Made by a program: the position numbers and the translations under genes
The notes under the pieces: model-generated
The model's database searches: none
Seen by the model: the letters and a program-made list of their open reading frames with translations, nothing else
What the model was told of the DNA's origin: nothing
DNA from: Gemmobacter lanyuensis
GTDB lineage: Bacteria; Pseudomonadota; Alphaproteobacteria; Rhodobacterales; Rhodobacteraceae
DNA length: 64,000 nucleotides
Reading direction: 5' to 3'
Assembly (NCBI RefSeq): GCF_014652355.1
Contig: NZ_BMYQ01000004.1
Location: 177,433 to 241,432 of the forward strand
Shown here: positions 63,214-64,000 of the stretch, one piece after another
How positions within the stretch are numbered: position 1 is the first letter of the stretch
Layout: every line of letters begins with the position of its first letter

Positions 63214-63684
63214 TCAGGCAATCAGGGGCTGGGCTGTTGCGCCACTGGCGCGCAGGGCATCGGCAGGGGCAATCCCGAGCAAGAGCCCCCGCGCACCGGC
63301 ATTGATCCAAATCCGGTCAAAGCCGCAGGCGCTGGCCTCGATCGCGGTCGGCACGCGCTTTTTCTGGCCGAAGGGGGAAATCCCGCCCACCTTGTAGCCG
63401 GTCTGTCGTTCGGCTTTGGCGGGGGGCATCATCGCGGCGGATTTGGCCCCGAAGGCTGCGGCCACCTTCTTCATCGACAGCTGCCGATCCGAAGGGATGA
63501 CACAACATGCAGGCTTACCATCCACCTCAACCATCAAGCACTTGAGGGTGCGACCCGGATCAAGCCCCAGCGCCGCAGCGGCGGCCAGGCCCACGGCATC
63601 GGCATTCGGGTCATAGTCATAGGGGTGCAGCGTGACCTGCACGCCCAGCGTTTCAAGGGCTTTCAGCCCCGGTGTCGATGCCAT
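63214..63684 (-). CDS. ybaK: YbaK/EbsC-type aminoacyl-tRNA deacylase
   Basis: 156 residues. PYDYDPNADAVGLAAAAALGLDPGRTLKCLMVEVDGKPACCVIPSDRQLSMKKVAAAFGAKSAAMM and KVGGISPFGQKKRVP match YbaK, which hydrolyses mischarged Cys-tRNA-Pro. The lysine in LKCLM is the key residue. Start ATG at 63684 (63723 also possible). Convergent with the DMT gene. Confidence 0.93.
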   Translation of the reverse strand: MASTPGLKALETLGVQVTLHPYDYDPNADAVGLAAAAALGLDPGRTLKCLMVEVDGKPACCVIPSDRQLSMKKVAAAFGAKSAAMMPPAKAERQTGYKVGGISPFGQKKRVPTAIEASACGFDRIWINAGARGLLLGIAPADALRASGATAQPLIA

Positions 63685-63810
63685 CTTGTCTGTCCGATCC
63701 TGCCGCAGGGTGGCGGCCAGCATAGCCGCCGGCGCAGCGTCTTCAACCGGGTTCGGCGCGGATTTCCATTTCTCTGACGTTGGTCAGATAAGCCCTGGAC
63801 GCAAAGGAAA

Positions 63811-63838
63811 ACCCCCACTCGCGGGCTGCGGATGGGGG
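63811..63838 (-). terminator. Likely terminator of the formaldehyde dehydrogenase gene
   Basis: On the minus strand CCCCCA...TGGGGG with a GC-rich internal loop is followed by TTTTCCTTT, 24 bases after the stop of the gene at 63862. Confidence 0.5.
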
Positions 63839-63861
63839 CTGTGTGCGGTCCTGCGAGGGCC

Positions 63862-64000
63862 GTCAGTACACGACGACGGCGCGGATGGATTTTCCGTCGT
63901 GCATGAGGTCGAAGGCCTCGTTGATGCGGTCGAGGGGGAGGGTATGGGTGATCATGCTGTCGATCTCGACCTTGCCGTCCATGTACCAGTCGACGATCTT
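63862..64000 (-). CDS. adhC: S-(hydroxymethyl)glutathione dehydrogenase, C-terminus (partial)
   Basis: The last 46 residues of class III alcohol dehydrogenase (KIVDWYMDGKVEID, ITHTLPLDRINEAFDLMHDGKSIRAVVVY). It oxidises the formaldehyde-glutathione adduct and supplies FghA (58334-59164). The 5' part lies beyond the window. Confidence 0.9.

Noticed and set aside
58334..64000. fghA and the formaldehyde dehydrogenase gene as one operon
   Set aside because: They are on the same strand but about 4.7 kb apart, with plus-strand genes and a likely terminator between them.

Overview
The window is about 64 kb of high-GC chromosome from an alphaproteobacterium, most likely a member of Rhodobacteraceae. 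Support comes from the GANTC methyltransferase CcrM, the block murA / DUF2948 / hisD / UPF0262 / low-molecular-weight phosphatase, DUF4170 and UPF0303 proteins, a fused ferritin-VIT iron exporter (MbfA type), and dense gene packing with many ATGA stop/start overlaps. Family names were assigned by reading the sequences; no database search was run.

Layout. 1-5.4 kb: msrB, small conserved genes, accD and folC. 5.6-11.3 kb (minus strand): a cell-envelope and housekeeping run rsfS, rlmH, gpmI, envC-like, ctpA and rppH. 11.6-17.2 kb: leucine genes leuC, leuD and leuB, with a membrane protein gene and a secreted EEP-family phosphodiesterase gene between leuD and leuB, followed by a DMT transporter. 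18.35 kb: tRNA-Pro(CGG).

18.4-26.4 kb is an integrated element of 7,979 bp inserted at the 3' end of tRNA-Pro. It is bounded by exact 48-bp direct repeats of the tRNA 3' half. It carries a tyrosine integrase that has lost its C-terminal catalytic part, a DUF3987-like P-loop ATPase, an AbiU2-like HEPN (abortive infection) gene, two very small genes, and a tightly overlapping seven-gene minus-strand operon of mostly unrecognised proteins including one DUF5681 protein. No capsid, tail or conjugation genes are visible, so it looks like a phage-satellite-like or otherwise defective mobile island. Directly beyond its right repeat lies a second, older integrase broken by two frameshifts and a 3' truncation. 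tRNA-Thr(GGT) follows.

27.9-44.5 kb: murA/hisD cluster; a divergent HxlR-regulator/QorB-like pair; a flavoprotein and MscS channel; an unusual membrane protein with a C-terminal winged-helix DNA-binding domain; rnhB; ccrM with GANTC and CtrA-like sites in its promoter; and a minus-strand operon dapE / GNAT / mutY / alkane-monooxygenase-like gene. 44.8-47.4 kb: two adjacent Hint-domain genes, one with intact catalytic residues and one without. 47.4-51.6 kb: lipid A/Kdo genes (lpxK, a divergent waaA-like gene) with DUF4170, DsbA and DUF721/DciA genes.

51.7-64 kb: rnr, an MltB-type lipoprotein, a three-gene operon (ornithine cyclodeaminase family, HAD hydrolase, DMT transporter), UPF0178 and fghA, the MbfA-like iron exporter with a matching Irr-type (ICE) box, a TetR regulator with a small secreted peptide and two palindromic operators, a NYN/OST-HTH protein, another DMT transporter, a YbaK-type deacylase, and the 3' end of the glutathione-dependent formaldehyde dehydrogenase gene, which works with fghA.
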